Source: CADEDH01 sp039029735
GTDB lineage: Bacteria > Actinomycetota > Acidimicrobiia > Acidimicrobiales > SZUA-35
Length of the DNA: 64,000 nucleotides
Assembly: GCA_039029735.1 (NCBI GenBank)
Contig: JBCCFL010000010.1
Location: forward strand, 55,635 to 119,634
Direction: 5' to 3'
Shown: positions 1 through 8,823 of the stretch, in pieces
Layout of the letters: each line of letters starts with the position of its first letter
How positions within the stretch are numbered: position 1 is the first letter of the stretch
Program-made: the position numbers and the translations under genes
Notes under the pieces: generated by a model
What the model was told of the DNA's origin: nothing
What the model saw: the letters and a program-made list of their open reading frames with translations, nothing else
Database searches by the model: none

Positions 1-1279
1 AGAGGAGGAGTCGGGCCGAGCCGAGCTCGTACGGGCGGCGTCGGTGGGCCCGTGGGCACCCTTGGCTGCGGTGGGCCTGGTGGCACTGGCCGCCAACCTG
101 ATCCTCGGCGCCGTCACCAGCGGAATCTTCATCGCCGACGGGCTCGATGCCGGCCGATCACTGCTGTACGGGTCGAGCATCACGCTGTGCGGGCTCATCT
201 TCGCCGCGATCTCGCTGATCTGGGTGCAGGTGTTCGAGTACGGCCGCCCCGCCACCGGTATGTCACTCGCGGGGCTCGGGGTGGCCTTCGCGCTGCGTGC
301 CGTCGGCGACGTGCGGGACAACTGGCTGTCGTGGCTGTCGCCCCTCGGCTGGGTGCAAGCCATCAACTCCTTCGGCGAGGTACGGATCTGGCCCTTCGTG
401 GTGTCGATCCTCGCCATCGTCGCCTGCGTGGTCACTGCGGTGATGCTCGTGGTCCGCCGAGACGTCGGTGCCGGGCTGGTGCAGCAGCGCCCCGGGCCGC
501 CGGTGGCAGCATCGTCGCTCCTCACCCCCATGGGGTTCGCCTGGCGCCTGCAGAAGTCGATCTTCGTGTGGTGGGCGATCGGTGCAGCGTTCCTCGGCGC
601 GGTCTACGGATCGGTGATCAGCGCCATCGACGACTTCGTGGAGCAGACCGAGTCGATGCGAGACGTGCTCGAGTCGCTCGGCATGACCGGTGACGCACTC
701 AGGGACGGCTTCATCACCGTGATCTTGTCGCTGGTCGCTCTCATCACCACCGGCGGCGTGATCCAGCTGCTGCTCCGCCCCAGGGGCGAGGAGGGAGCAG
801 GGCGGGCCGAACCCGTGCTCGGCACCGCCTTGTCGCGGCGAGCCTGGCTCGGCTCACACGTGCTGCTCGCCGCGGTGGCTGCGCCCGTGTTCATGCTGGC
901 GGCCGCCATCGGCATGGTGACGGTCGACGGCCTCATCGCCGGCGAGTTCATCGACCCCGGTGGGGCGATCGTGGCGGCGCTGGCCCGCGTGCCCGCGCTG
1001 TGGGCCACCGCTGGCGTCGGGGTGCTGCTGTACGGCCTCGCCCGGCGCCTCAGCCTCGGGGTGTGGGCGGTGTTCATGGTGGGCCTGGTCATCTTCCTGT
1101 TCGGCGATCTCCTGCGCCTTCCCGACTGGGTGACGAACCTGTCGCCGGTCGCCCACGTCACCCACCTTCCGGGCGGCGATCAGGGCTGGCTCTCGTTGGT
1201 CGTACTGTCGGCTGTCGCCGTCGTGGCCACGGTCGCCGGCCTGGTTGCGTTCGATCGCCGCGACATCGAGACTGCGTAG
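1..1279 (+). CDS. ABC-2 type exporter permease, 5' end outside the window
   Basis: This is the membrane subunit of an ABC exporter of the large, duplicated permease type linked to drug and antibiotic export in actinobacteria. The reading frame is open from base 2, so the true start lies upstream; a GTG at 44 is only an internal codon. The visible part begins with an EEESGRAELV motif, and a second related motif, RGEEGAGRAEP, occurs about 250 residues later. This repeat is typical of the two-halves architecture of the family. Many hydrophobic segments alternate with short loops. The partner ATPase is not visible and is presumably upstream. Family assignment is from the motif and topology; the substrate is unknown. 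Confidence 0.8.
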   Translation, partial: EEESGRAELVRAASVGPWAPLAAVGLVALAANLILGAVTSGIFIADGLDAGRSLLYGSSITLCGLIFAAISLIWVQVFEYGRPATGMSLAGLGVAFALRAVGDVRDNWLSWLSPLGWVQAINSFGEVRIWPFVVSILAIVACVVTAVMLVVRRDVGAGLVQQRPGPPVAASSLLTPMGFAWRLQKSIFVWWAIGAAFLGAVYGSVISAIDDFVEQTESMRDVLESLGMTGDALRDGFITVILSLVALITTGGVIQLLLRPRGEEGAGRAEPVLGTALSRRAWLGSHVLLAAVAAPVFMLAAAIGMVTVDGLIAGEFIDPGGAIVAALARVPALWATAGVGVLLYGLARRLSLGVWAVFMVGLVIFLFGDLLRLPDWVTNLSPVAHVTHLPGGDQGWLSLVVLSAVAVVATVAGLVAFDRRDIETA

Positions 1280-1304
1280 CCCGCTCGACCAACGCTCGAA
1301 CCAG

Positions 1305-1913
1305 CTACCGCGCCAGGCAGCGCGCCAGCGTCCGTTCGGCTGAACCCAGATGGGAGAGCAGGATCTGCACCGCCCACTCGCCGTCACCGGCCCGGCAGGC
1401 GTCGAGGATCGCCCGATGCTCGTCGTGTGAGTGGGTGCCACCGTCGAGTTCCTCGGTGTAGAGCGCAACGTAGGGAGCAACGGCGACGTGGAGGATCTCG
1501 GCCACGCCAACGCCGCGCTCCCAACCCGACGCCCGGTAGAGGGCAGCATGAAAAGCCCAGTTGGCCTCCGCCACCGGCGCCCTGTCATCGCCCAGGGCCA
1601 CCTCGGCTTCGGCCAGATGCACGATCGACAACATCGGCAGCGCCCGCTCCAGCAGCTGGGGTTCGATGCCGCGGCGCAGACCGAAGATCTCCTCGGCCTC
1701 GGCCGCGGTGAGCTGCGGCACCACCACACCCCGGTTCGGCTCCATTCGCAGCAGCCCGCTGGCCACCATGCGTTGCAGCGCCTCTCGCACCGGGATCTTG
1801 CTCACGCCGAGCCGCTCCGCCAGCTCGTCCTGGCGCAGCCAGTGCCCGGGCATGATCCCGCCCCGAAGCAGGTCTTGCATGACTTCAGCCTGGACTCTGT
1901 CGACCGTTGACAT
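1305..1913 (-). CDS. GntR-family (FCD-type) transcriptional regulator
   Basis: The 202-residue protein has an N-terminal winged helix-turn-helix (residues about 5-70, with VSKIPVREALQRM, the classic GntR recognition helix) followed by an all-helical FCD-like effector domain containing HDEHRAI, a likely metal/ligand-binding motif of that domain. The ATG at 1913 was chosen because the helix-turn-helix begins about eight residues later; the frame stays open further upstream but that part is antisense to the ACC deaminase gene. It is transcribed divergently from that gene with 30 bases between the two starts, and a perfect palindrome sits between them, so it probably controls the deaminase and itself. 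Confidence 0.88.
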   Translation of the reverse strand: MSTVDRVQAEVMQDLLRGGIMPGHWLRQDELAERLGVSKIPVREALQRMVASGLLRMEPNRGVVVPQLTAAEAEEIFGLRRGIEPQLLERALPMLSIVHLAEAEVALGDDRAPVAEANWAFHAALYRASGWERGVGVAEILHVAVAPYVALYTEELDGGTHSHDEHRAILDACRAGDGEWAVQILLSHLGSAERTLARCLAR

Positions 1914-1921
1914 CTCAGATA

Positions 1922-1933
1922 ATCGTATACGAT
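1922..1933. promoter_or_regulatory. Perfect 12-bp palindrome, likely GntR operator
   Basis: The sequence ATCGTATACGAT is its own reverse complement. It lies in the 30-base gap between the divergent GntR regulator and ACC deaminase starts, about 10 bases from each start codon. FCD-type GntR proteins commonly bind palindromes centred on GTATAC, so this is a strong candidate operator. Binding is inferred. Confidence 0.7.
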
Positions 1934-1943
1934 CATCGCGGGC

Positions 1944-2987
1944 ATGAGCCTCGACGACTTCCGGCGTGAACCACTCCTGTTCGGCCCGTCCCCGATCCAC
2001 CCCCTCCCCCGGCTGTCGGCCGCCCTCGGCGGCCAGGTCGAGATCTGGGCGAAACGGGAGGACTGCAACTCCGGCATCGCGTTCGGCGGCAACAAGGTGC
2101 GCAAGCTCGAGTACCTGGCCGCAGAGGCGATCGACACGGGCTGCGACACGCTCGTGTCGATCGGGGGCATCCAGTCGAATCACACCCGCCAGGTCACCGG
2201 CGTGGCCTGCAAGCTCGGTCTGAAGGCCGTGACGGTGCAAGAGGGCTGGGTCGGCTACAACGACATGGCCTACGACAAGGTGGGCAACATCCAGCTCACC
2301 AGGATCATGGGCGGCGACCCCCGCATCGATCCTGCCGGATTCGACATCGGCTACCGCGACTCGTGGAAGCGGGCGCTCGACTCGGTGGAAGAGGCTGGCG
2401 GCACGCCGTACCCGATCCCGGCAGGCGCCTCCGACCATCCACTCGGTGGGCTCGGATTCGCCAATTGGGCCCGCGAGGTGGCCGCCCAGGAGGCCCAACT
2501 CGGCACCTTCTTCGACACGATCATCGTCTGCACCGTGACCGGCTCCACCCACGCCGGGATGGTGGCAGGGTTCGCCCTGGAGAACCGCGACGACCGACGG
2601 GTGCTGGGTGTCGACGCCTCAGGCACGCTCGATCAGACCACCGAGCAGGTCACCCGGATCGCCACCCAGACGGCCGCCGCGATCGGGGTCGACCGAGCGC
2701 TACGTAACGACGAGATCATGATCGTGGATGGCTACGTCGGCCCGGCCTACGGCGTGCCCGACGCCGCCACGGTGGAGGCGATCCACATGGCGGCCCGCAC
2801 CGAGGAGATGCTCACGGATCCGGTGTACGAGGGCAAGTCGATGGCCGGGCTGATCGGCATGATCCGCTCCGGCGAGATCCCGCCCGGATCACGGGTGCTC
2901 TATGCCCACCTCGGCGGGCAACCTGCGCTGCCGGCCTACGCAGGGTTGCCCGGCCTCGGATCACCGGAGCGCGAACTGCCGCACTGA
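1944..2987 (+). CDS. acdS: 1-aminocyclopropane-1-carboxylate (ACC) deaminase
   Basis: The protein (347 aa, usual family length about 340) is a fold-type II PLP enzyme that splits ACC, the plant ethylene precursor, into 2-oxobutyrate and ammonia. All residues used to tell true ACC deaminases from D-cysteine desulfhydrases are present at their classical positions: PLP lysine K51 in GGNKVRK, S78 in GGIQSNH, Y295-E296 in VYEGKS, and L323 in YAHLGG. It is divergent from a GntR regulator and has no strong Shine-Dalgarno sequence, since the palindrome occupies the region just before the ATG. In actinobacteria the enzyme may serve use of ACC or a related amino acid as a nitrogen source. Confidence 0.93.
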   Translation: MSLDDFRREPLLFGPSPIHPLPRLSAALGGQVEIWAKREDCNSGIAFGGNKVRKLEYLAAEAIDTGCDTLVSIGGIQSNHTRQVTGVACKLGLKAVTVQEGWVGYNDMAYDKVGNIQLTRIMGGDPRIDPAGFDIGYRDSWKRALDSVEEAGGTPYPIPAGASDHPLGGLGFANWAREVAAQEAQLGTFFDTIIVCTVTGSTHAGMVAGFALENRDDRRVLGVDASGTLDQTTEQVTRIATQTAAAIGVDRALRNDEIMIVDGYVGPAYGVPDAATVEAIHMAARTEEMLTDPVYEGKSMAGLIGMIRSGEIPPGSRVLYAHLGGQPALPAYAGLPGLGSPERELPH

Positions 2988-3002
2988 TCGTTTGCGGCCG
3001 CG

Positions 3003-4610
3003 TCAGGCGCGTCCAGCCCGAGCCTGCTCGCGCAGCACGTACTTCTGCACCTTGCCCGTGGGCGTGCGGGGTAGTTCGGCGAACACCACCCGAGTTGGGC
3101 ACTTGTAGTGAGCGAGGTTGGCTCGACAATGCTCGATCACCTCGGCCTCGGTGAGATCGCGGGTGGTGGTCACGAACGCAACGGGTGTCTCACCCCACTT
3201 CTGGTGCGGACCGGCCACCACCGCGGCGTCAACGATGTCGGCGTGGGCCATCAGGGTGCTCTCCACCTCGATCGACGAGATGTTCTCGCCGCCGGAGATG
3301 ATGATGTCCTTCGAGCGATCCATCACCTCGATCTGGCCATCGGGGTGCCACACCGCCAGGTCGCCGGAGTGGAGCCACCCGCCGGAGAAGGCCTCCGCCG
3401 TGGTCGAGGGGTTCTTGAGGTAGCCGCTCATCACGCTGTTGCCCCGGAACAGCACCTCACCGATCGTCTGGCCGTCCTTGGGCACGGGCTCGCACGTGTC
3501 GGGGTCGGCCACCCTGATGCCGCCCTGGAGCGTGGGCAACGCCACGCCTTGGCGAACGCTCATAGCGGCGAAGGTCTCGTCGTCCATGGCAGGGTCAGTC
3601 ACGGCGTAGGTCTGGATACCACAGGTCTCGGTCATGCCGTACACGTGGGTGACCGCGAGGCCCCGGCGGCGAGCCTCTTCGAGCACCGGGCGGGGTGGGG
3701 CCGAGCCTGCGGTGAGGATGTTGAGGGTGTTGGCCGGCCGCCAGTCTGCGTCCTCCATCAGCGAGGCCAGCACGATCGGCGCGGCGCAGATGTGCGTCAC
3801 GTCGTGATGCTGGATCAGTTCACGGGCCACCTTTGTGTCGAGGCGGCGGAGGCAGATCTGGGTGCCGGCCTGCGCCACCATCGAGAACGGGCACGTCCAG
3901 CCAACGGCGTGGAACATGGGCAGCGTCCAGAGATACACGGGGTGGCGGGGCACGGCCCACGTGGCGATCTGCCCCAGCGTGTTGATGTACACCTGACGAG
4001 GATTGCTCACCACTCCCTTCGGATCGCCAGTGGTACCCGAGGTGTAGGACAGGAACGCCGGTTGGCGTTCGTCGGCAACCCCGGGAAGGACGTCGGCCGG
4101 ATCACCGGTGGCGATGAAGGTCTCGTAGTCGGATGAGCCAACCGTGACGTGCTCGCCGTCGTACAAGTCGTCGACGATGTCGATCACCACCGGGGTGTGC
4201 GCGCAGGCCTCCACTGCTGGCCCGATGGCCCCGGCGAACTCGGTGTCGGTGATGAGGAGCTTGGTCTCGGCGTGGTCGAGGATGAACGTGAGCAGGCCCG
4301 AGTCGAGCCGGATGTTGAGTGCGTTGAGTACGGCCCCTGCCATGAGGGTTGCGTAGTGCACCTCGAGTGCCTCAGGGGTGTTGGTGGCCATCAGCGAGAC
4401 GACGTCACCTTCTTCCACTCCGGCCCGTCGGAGGGCGCTCGCCAGCCGGCGGCTGCGGGCCAGCAGCTCGGCGTAGGTGATCGTGCGGTCACCGTGCACC
4501 ACGGCCACGCGATTCGGGTATGCGGCGGCCGTCTGAACGAGGAACGACGACGGATCGAGCTCCATCGAGTTGGCCTCGTTCGGCTCGAGCGCTGGATCGT
4601 CCGCATGCAT
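3003..4610 (-). CDS. AMP-forming acyl-CoA synthetase
   Basis: This 535-residue protein is a member of the ANL adenylate-forming superfamily and should activate a carboxylic acid with ATP and CoA. The P-loop-like motif YTSGTTGDPKGV (around residue 190), the YGMTET motif, the GWLHSGDLA motif with the ribose-binding Asp, and the C-terminal PTGKVQK lysine are all present. Overall resemblance is to the short/medium-chain or methylmercaptopropionate-type (DmdB-like) CoA ligases, but the substrate cannot be read from the sequence. The ATG at 4610 follows an AGGGGGACC-rich stretch that may act as a ribosome-binding site. It is convergent with acdS, with only 15 bases between the stops. Confidence 0.9.
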   Translation of the reverse strand: MHADDPALEPNEANSMELDPSSFLVQTAAAYPNRVAVVHGDRTITYAELLARSRRLASALRRAGVEEGDVVSLMATNTPEALEVHYATLMAGAVLNALNIRLDSGLLTFILDHAETKLLITDTEFAGAIGPAVEACAHTPVVIDIVDDLYDGEHVTVGSSDYETFIATGDPADVLPGVADERQPAFLSYTSGTTGDPKGVVSNPRQVYINTLGQIATWAVPRHPVYLWTLPMFHAVGWTCPFSMVAQAGTQICLRRLDTKVARELIQHHDVTHICAAPIVLASLMEDADWRPANTLNILTAGSAPPRPVLEEARRRGLAVTHVYGMTETCGIQTYAVTDPAMDDETFAAMSVRQGVALPTLQGGIRVADPDTCEPVPKDGQTIGEVLFRGNSVMSGYLKNPSTTAEAFSGGWLHSGDLAVWHPDGQIEVMDRSKDIIISGGENISSIEVESTLMAHADIVDAAVVAGPHQKWGETPVAFVTTTRDLTEAEVIEHCRANLAHYKCPTRVVFAELPRTPTGKVQKYVLREQARAGRA

Positions 4611-4743
4611 GGCCTGGTCCCCCTGTGGTCAGCTCACTGGATTCGGGCTCACTGATTGTCAGCTCGCTGTCGATGCTTCCAGGCGTCGCCTCGGGCTCGC
4701 CAGTTCGACGGCGGCAACGCAGCGGTGTCGTAGCCTGCGGATC

Positions 4744-5334
4744 GTGGTGCGAGATCCCCTTCCTTCGTTCTTGTCGACAGCGGGCCGCGGCCCCGACCTC
4801 ACCGCCGACGACAACGGCGTCACCTTCATGATCGTGTGCGCGGGCGGCCCGTTCGTGGCTGTGCTCCGGCGGCTGCAGGTGGAACTCGACACTGGCCGTC
4901 GGGTGAGCGTGGTGGCCACGCCGCAGGCCGCGGCGTGGATCGAGCACTACGAGGCAGGCTCAACGATCGAAGCCATGACCGGGTGGCCGGTGCGTTCGGC
5001 GATGCCCACGCCTGACGAGGCAACGTTCGAGCCGGCTGGATCGTCGGTGCTGGTGTCGCCGTGCACGCTCAACACGCTCACGAAGTGGGCCGACGGCCAC
5101 AGCGACAACCTGGCGATCTCCCTGTTGTGCGAAGCGGTCGGGCGAGGTGTGCCCACCCGAGCCGAGGTGTCGCTGTCCGGGCCCTACGCAACGCTGCCGG
5201 CCACTCGCGATGCGCTCGACCGGCTCGCCGGCCTGGGGGTGGATCTGTGTCGGGCCTACGGAACCACCGAGCCGGTCGACGTCGCGCCGCTCCCCGATGC
5301 CATCGCCGAGCGCCTCCGGCCGACACCTGGCTGA
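4744..5334 (+). CDS. Flavoprotein-family (PPC decarboxylase-like) protein
   Basis: The protein of about 196 residues resembles the homo-oligomeric flavin-containing Cys decarboxylase/flavoprotein fold: a beta-strand with MIVCAGGP near the N-terminus, SVLVSPCTLNTLTKWADGHSDNL (the segment that contacts FMN and helix in this fold), and a Rossmann-like arrangement. The reading frame continues upstream, so the start is uncertain: tandem GTG codons at 4744 and 4747 fit best, and an ATG at 4828 would remove the first strand. No CoaB domain is attached, so it is not a standard CoaBC enzyme. The natural substrate is unknown. It lies 67 bases before the choline sulfatase operon. Confidence 0.6.
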   Translation: MVRDPLPSFLSTAGRGPDLTADDNGVTFMIVCAGGPFVAVLRRLQVELDTGRRVSVVATPQAAAWIEHYEAGSTIEAMTGWPVRSAMPTPDEATFEPAGSSVLVSPCTLNTLTKWADGHSDNLAISLLCEAVGRGVPTRAEVSLSGPYATLPATRDALDRLAGLGVDLCRAYGTTEPVDVAPLPDAIAERLRPTPG

Positions 5335-5367
5335 ACAGCCCGGCGACCGGACCCGTCCGCCCCCTCT

Positions 5368-5381
5368 TGAACGATCGTTCA
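5368..5381. promoter_or_regulatory. Perfect 14-bp palindrome, likely TetR operator
   Basis: TGAACGATCGTTCA is an exact inverted repeat located 20 bases before the choline sulfatase start. The GAACG...CGTTC arms are typical of TetR-family operators and resemble the GAACGTTC core reported for BetI sites. A TetR regulator is the last gene of the operon that starts here, so autoregulation is the simplest reading. Confidence 0.7.
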
Positions 5382-5401
5382 GCGGCGGGTACCGTCCCGG
5401 A

Positions 5402-6937
5402 ATGAGTCGTCCCAACGTGTTGCTGGTCATGGCCGATCAGCTCGCGCCGCACTTCACCTCCACCTATGGCCATCCGGTGGTATCCACCCCGCACCTCGAC
5501 GCACTGGCGGAGCGCGGGAGCCGCTTCGACGCGTTCTACTGTCACTCCCCGCTGTGTGCACCGGCCCGGTTCACGATGCTGGCGGGGCGTTCGGTGAGTG
5601 CGATCGGTGCGTGGGACAACGCCGCAGAGTTCCCAGCGTCGGTACCAACGGTTGCCCACCATCTGCAGGGGGCCGGCTACCACACGGTGCTCACCGGCAA
5701 GATGCACTTCGTCGGGCCAGACCAGATGCACGGCTTCGAGGAGCGGCTCACCACTGACGTCTACCCGGCCGACTTCGCCTGGACGCCGAACTGGGCGGCC
5801 GCCGACGAGCGGATCGACAAGTGGTACCACAACATGGATCCCCTGGCCGAGGCCGGACCGGCGGTCACCACCTACCAACTCGATTACGACGAGGAGGTCG
5901 GCTACACCGCCCGGCGGAAGCTGCTCGATCTGGCTCGCGCCCCCGACGAGCGGCCGTTCTTCATGGTGGCTTCGTTCATCAACCCCCACGACCCCTACGT
6001 GGCCCAGCCGCAATGGTGGAGCCACTACAACCTCGACGACATCGATGCCCCCGACGTGATCGATCCGGCGCTGCTCGATGCCCACAGTCGCCGGGTGCGG
6101 GCCGGCATCGAGGCCGACACCGTCAGCTACTCAGAGGAGCAGGTGCGTCGGGCCCGTTGCGGCTACTACGCCAACACCAGCTACGTGGACCACTGGCTCG
6201 GCCGGCTGATGGCCACCCTCACCGAGACCGGGCTCGCCGATCGCACCGTGGTGATCTTCACCAGCGACCACGGCGACATGCTCGGCGATCGCGGCCTCTG
6301 GTACAAGATGACGTTCTTCGAGCGGTCCGCCCGGGTGCCGTTCGTCATCGCCGGCCCTGGCGTGGCGAATCGCGCCGTGCCCAACGTGGCGTCGCATCTC
6401 GATCTGCTGCCCACCCTGCTCGACATCGCCACCGACGGCGCGGTCGGCGCCGACTGGCGGCAGAGCACCCCCGACGTCGAAGGGCGCAGCCTGTGGCCCC
6501 TCGCAACGGGGGGCGACGACGACGTGTCGGAGACCACGGGCGAGTACACCGCCGAGATGACATCGCGGCCGATCTTCATGATCCGGCGCCGCAACCTCAA
6601 GTACATCCACTGCGACACCGATCCACCGCTGCTGTACGACGTGGAGGCCGACCCGCTCGAGCGGACGAACCTCGCGACCGACCCTGCGTATGCCGCTGAG
6701 GCTGCGGCGTTCGCCGACGAAGTTCGCAGCCGGTGGGATTCGGCTGCGATCACCGAACGAGTGCTCACCTCGCAACGCGGTCGCCATACGATCCACCAGG
6801 CAACGGGGCAGCTTCCGATCGTCCGGTCGTGGGATCACTTGCCGGCAAACGACGTGGCCAACCACTACGTGCGCAACCACCAGGACATCGTTGCCACCTC
6901 GCTCCAGAGCCGTCTCAACGTGGGAGGGAACACATGA
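5402..6937 (+). CDS. betC: Choline sulfatase
   Basis: This 511-residue type I sulfatase should hydrolyse choline-O-sulfate to choline and sulfate. The catalytic cysteine C52 in CAPAR is the site converted to formylglycine (C-x-P/A-x-R rule). Family-specific stretches are clear, including AAEFPA, LTGKMHFVGPDQ and GFEERLTTDVYPADF, which are hallmark segments of BetC, as is the TSDHGDM metal-binding motif. The ATG at 5402 was selected because it gives the canonical N-terminus; the open frame upstream overlaps the flavoprotein gene. It is the first gene of an operon and its stop overlaps the next start as ATGA. No formylglycine-generating enzyme gene is in the window. Confidence 0.93.
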   Translation: MSRPNVLLVMADQLAPHFTSTYGHPVVSTPHLDALAERGSRFDAFYCHSPLCAPARFTMLAGRSVSAIGAWDNAAEFPASVPTVAHHLQGAGYHTVLTGKMHFVGPDQMHGFEERLTTDVYPADFAWTPNWAAADERIDKWYHNMDPLAEAGPAVTTYQLDYDEEVGYTARRKLLDLARAPDERPFFMVASFINPHDPYVAQPQWWSHYNLDDIDAPDVIDPALLDAHSRRVRAGIEADTVSYSEEQVRRARCGYYANTSYVDHWLGRLMATLTETGLADRTVVIFTSDHGDMLGDRGLWYKMTFFERSARVPFVIAGPGVANRAVPNVASHLDLLPTLLDIATDGAVGADWRQSTPDVEGRSLWPLATGGDDDVSETTGEYTAEMTSRPIFMIRRRNLKYIHCDTDPPLLYDVEADPLERTNLATDPAYAAEAAAFADEVRSRWDSAAITERVLTSQRGRHTIHQATGQLPIVRSWDHLPANDVANHYVRNHQDIVATSLQSRLNVGGNT

Positions 6938-8052
6938 CGAGCGTCGACATCGCGGAGGGGTGGCACGCCGACCCCAGCCGGTCGCATTCGCTGCGGGCCG
7001 CGGCCTACACCGACCAACGCTGGTTCGACACCGACCAGGCCGAGATCATCGCCAAGAGCTGGCAGTGGATCTGCCACGGCGAGAAGCTGCGGTCACCCGG
7101 CTCGTACGTGGCGGAGGTTGTGGCCGGCATGCCGATCGTTGCGGTCAGAGGCACCGACGGCGCACTCCGCGCCTTCTACAACGTGTGCAAGCACCGCGCC
7201 CACATGCTCCTCGAGGGCGAAGGCACTGCGGCGAACATCGTGTGCCCGTACCACGCATGGTCATACGACCTGTCCGGTCAGCTCCGAGCCGCTCGCCACA
7301 CCGGCCACCTGCACGACTTCGCCGTCGCAGACATCTGCCTCGACGAGGTGCAGATCACAGAACTCGGCGGGTTCGTGTTCGTGAACCTCGACCCCGACGC
7401 AGCCCCGCTGGAGGAGCAGTCGGGTGACCTCGCAGCGGAGATCGCCCACTGGGCTCCCGATGTCGAACACCTGACGTTCGCCCACCGCCTCACGTACGAG
7501 ATCGAGAGCAACTGGAAGAACGTGGTCGACAACTTCCTGGAGTGCTACCACTGCCACGTGGCCCACACCGACTTCGTGTCGCTGGTCGACATGGGCACCT
7601 ATCGGGTGACCACCCACGGCATCTACTCGAGCCACATGGCCGAGGCCGGCAAGTCCACCAATAGCGCCTACGACGTGAGCAATGCCACGGTGACCGATCA
7701 CGCCGTGTGGTGGTTGTGGCCCAACACCTGCATGATGCGCTACCCCGGGCGCGGCAACATGATCGTGTTGAAGATCATACCCATGGGCCCCGACCTCACC
7801 TACGAGACCTACGACTTCTTCCTCGAGTCACCTGACCCGAACGAGGCCGAACTGGAGTCGATCCGCTATCTGGACGACGTGCTCCAGGTCGAGGACATCG
7901 CCCTCGTGGAGAGCGTGCAACGGGGCATGCACACCCCGGCGTTCGACCAGGGCCGGATCGTGAACGATCCGAGCGGATCGGGGCTCTCCGAGCACGCCGT
8001 GCATCACTTCCACGGGCTCGTGCTCAACGCCTACCAGGGAGCCACGCAATGA
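6934..8052 (+). CDS. Rieske non-heme iron oxygenase, alpha subunit (GbcA/CntA-like)
   Basis: The 372-residue protein carries a Rieske [2Fe-2S] site C85-x-H87 ... C104-x2-H107 and a mononuclear iron site H206/H211 in the segment DNFLECYHCHVAH, with a carboxylate probably from VEDIALVES. The residue that bridges Rieske and iron sites is a glutamate (E203) where most such oxygenases have aspartate; this substitution is characteristic of the carnitine monooxygenase (CntA/YeaW) and related quaternary-amine group. With choline sulfatase upstream and an SDR downstream, a choline- or betaine-type quaternary amine is the likely substrate. Start and stop overlap neighbours by 4 bases. No reductase component gene is adjacent. 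Confidence 0.85.
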   Translation: MTSVDIAEGWHADPSRSHSLRAAAYTDQRWFDTDQAEIIAKSWQWICHGEKLRSPGSYVAEVVAGMPIVAVRGTDGALRAFYNVCKHRAHMLLEGEGTAANIVCPYHAWSYDLSGQLRAARHTGHLHDFAVADICLDEVQITELGGFVFVNLDPDAAPLEEQSGDLAAEIAHWAPDVEHLTFAHRLTYEIESNWKNVVDNFLECYHCHVAHTDFVSLVDMGTYRVTTHGIYSSHMAEAGKSTNSAYDVSNATVTDHAVWWLWPNTCMMRYPGRGNMIVLKIIPMGPDLTYETYDFFLESPDPNEAELESIRYLDDVLQVEDIALVESVQRGMHTPAFDQGRIVNDPSGSGLSEHAVHHFHGLVLNAYQGATQ

Positions 8053-8819
8053 GCAGCGGAACACTGGAGGGCCGAGTCGCCGTCGTCACCGGTGGTCGCG
8101 GCGGTGCGGGGCGAGCCGTCTGTGATCGGTTCGTCGCCGAAGGAGCGCGCGTCTACGCCGCTGACCTCAGCGACGGAGGCACCGTCGGTGACGCTCCGGC
8201 GGCCGGCGAGTTCCTCCGCATCGACGTCACGTCGGAGGCCGAGGTGGCACACGCCGTCGCCACGATCGAGGCCGCCGCCGGTCGGCTCGACATCGTGGTG
8301 AACGCGGCCGGCATCGAGATCGAGAAGTCGATCGACGACACGTCGTTGGAGGAGTGGAACCGGATCTTCGCGATCAACGTGACCGGTACGTTCCTCGTCT
8401 CCAAGTATGCGTTGCCGCTTCTACGACGATCCGACCATGCGTCCATCGTCAACTTCGGCTCCTACGACGGCTACATCGCCGATCCGAAGCTCGCTGCGTA
8501 CTGCGCAACCAAGGGCGCCGTGCACGCCCTCACCAAGGCCATGGCCTGCGACCACGGGCCCGAGGGCATCCGGGTGAATGCCATCTGCCCCGGTTACATC
8601 GACACCCCGATGCTGGCCCAGTTCATCCCCGACGGCGTCGAGGAGGCCGACGGCAGAGCCGAGGCCGAGCGCGTGCACCCGCTGCGCACGATCGGCACCC
8701 CGACCGACATGGCCAACCTCGTGCACTGGCTCGCCTCCGACGAGGCACGCTACGCGACAGGCCAGTTGTGGGTGCTCGACGGCGGACTGTCCGCCCAGAT
8801 CCAACAGATGCGGTTCTGA
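8049..8819 (+). CDS. Short-chain dehydrogenase/reductase (SDR)
   Basis: This 256-residue classical SDR has the cofactor motif TGGRGGAG near the N-terminus, NAAG in the central strand, a serine in FGSYDG and the catalytic YCATK. An acidic residue ending the second strand (AADLSD) suggests NAD(H) preference. It is translationally coupled to the Rieske oxygenase (ATGA overlap) and followed 4 bases later by the TetR gene, so it acts in the same pathway, most simply by oxidising an alcohol or hemiaminal product released after choline sulfatase and oxygenase action. The exact substrate is inferred only from context. Confidence 0.88.
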   Translation: MSSGTLEGRVAVVTGGRGGAGRAVCDRFVAEGARVYAADLSDGGTVGDAPAAGEFLRIDVTSEAEVAHAVATIEAAAGRLDIVVNAAGIEIEKSIDDTSLEEWNRIFAINVTGTFLVSKYALPLLRRSDHASIVNFGSYDGYIADPKLAAYCATKGAVHALTKAMACDHGPEGIRVNAICPGYIDTPMLAQFIPDGVEEADGRAEAERVHPLRTIGTPTDMANLVHWLASDEARYATGQLWVLDGGLSAQIQQMRF

Positions 8820-8823
8820 GCTG

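Noticed and set aside
1944..2552. Long open frame extending the GntR gene to the right
   Set aside because: It runs antisense through the ACC deaminase gene; the helix-turn-helix starts at the ATG at 1913, and high GC makes such shadow frames common.
5147..5401. Upstream extension of the choline sulfatase frame
   Set aside because: It overlaps the flavoprotein gene and adds Pro/Arg-rich shadow sequence; ATG 5402 gives the canonical sulfatase start.
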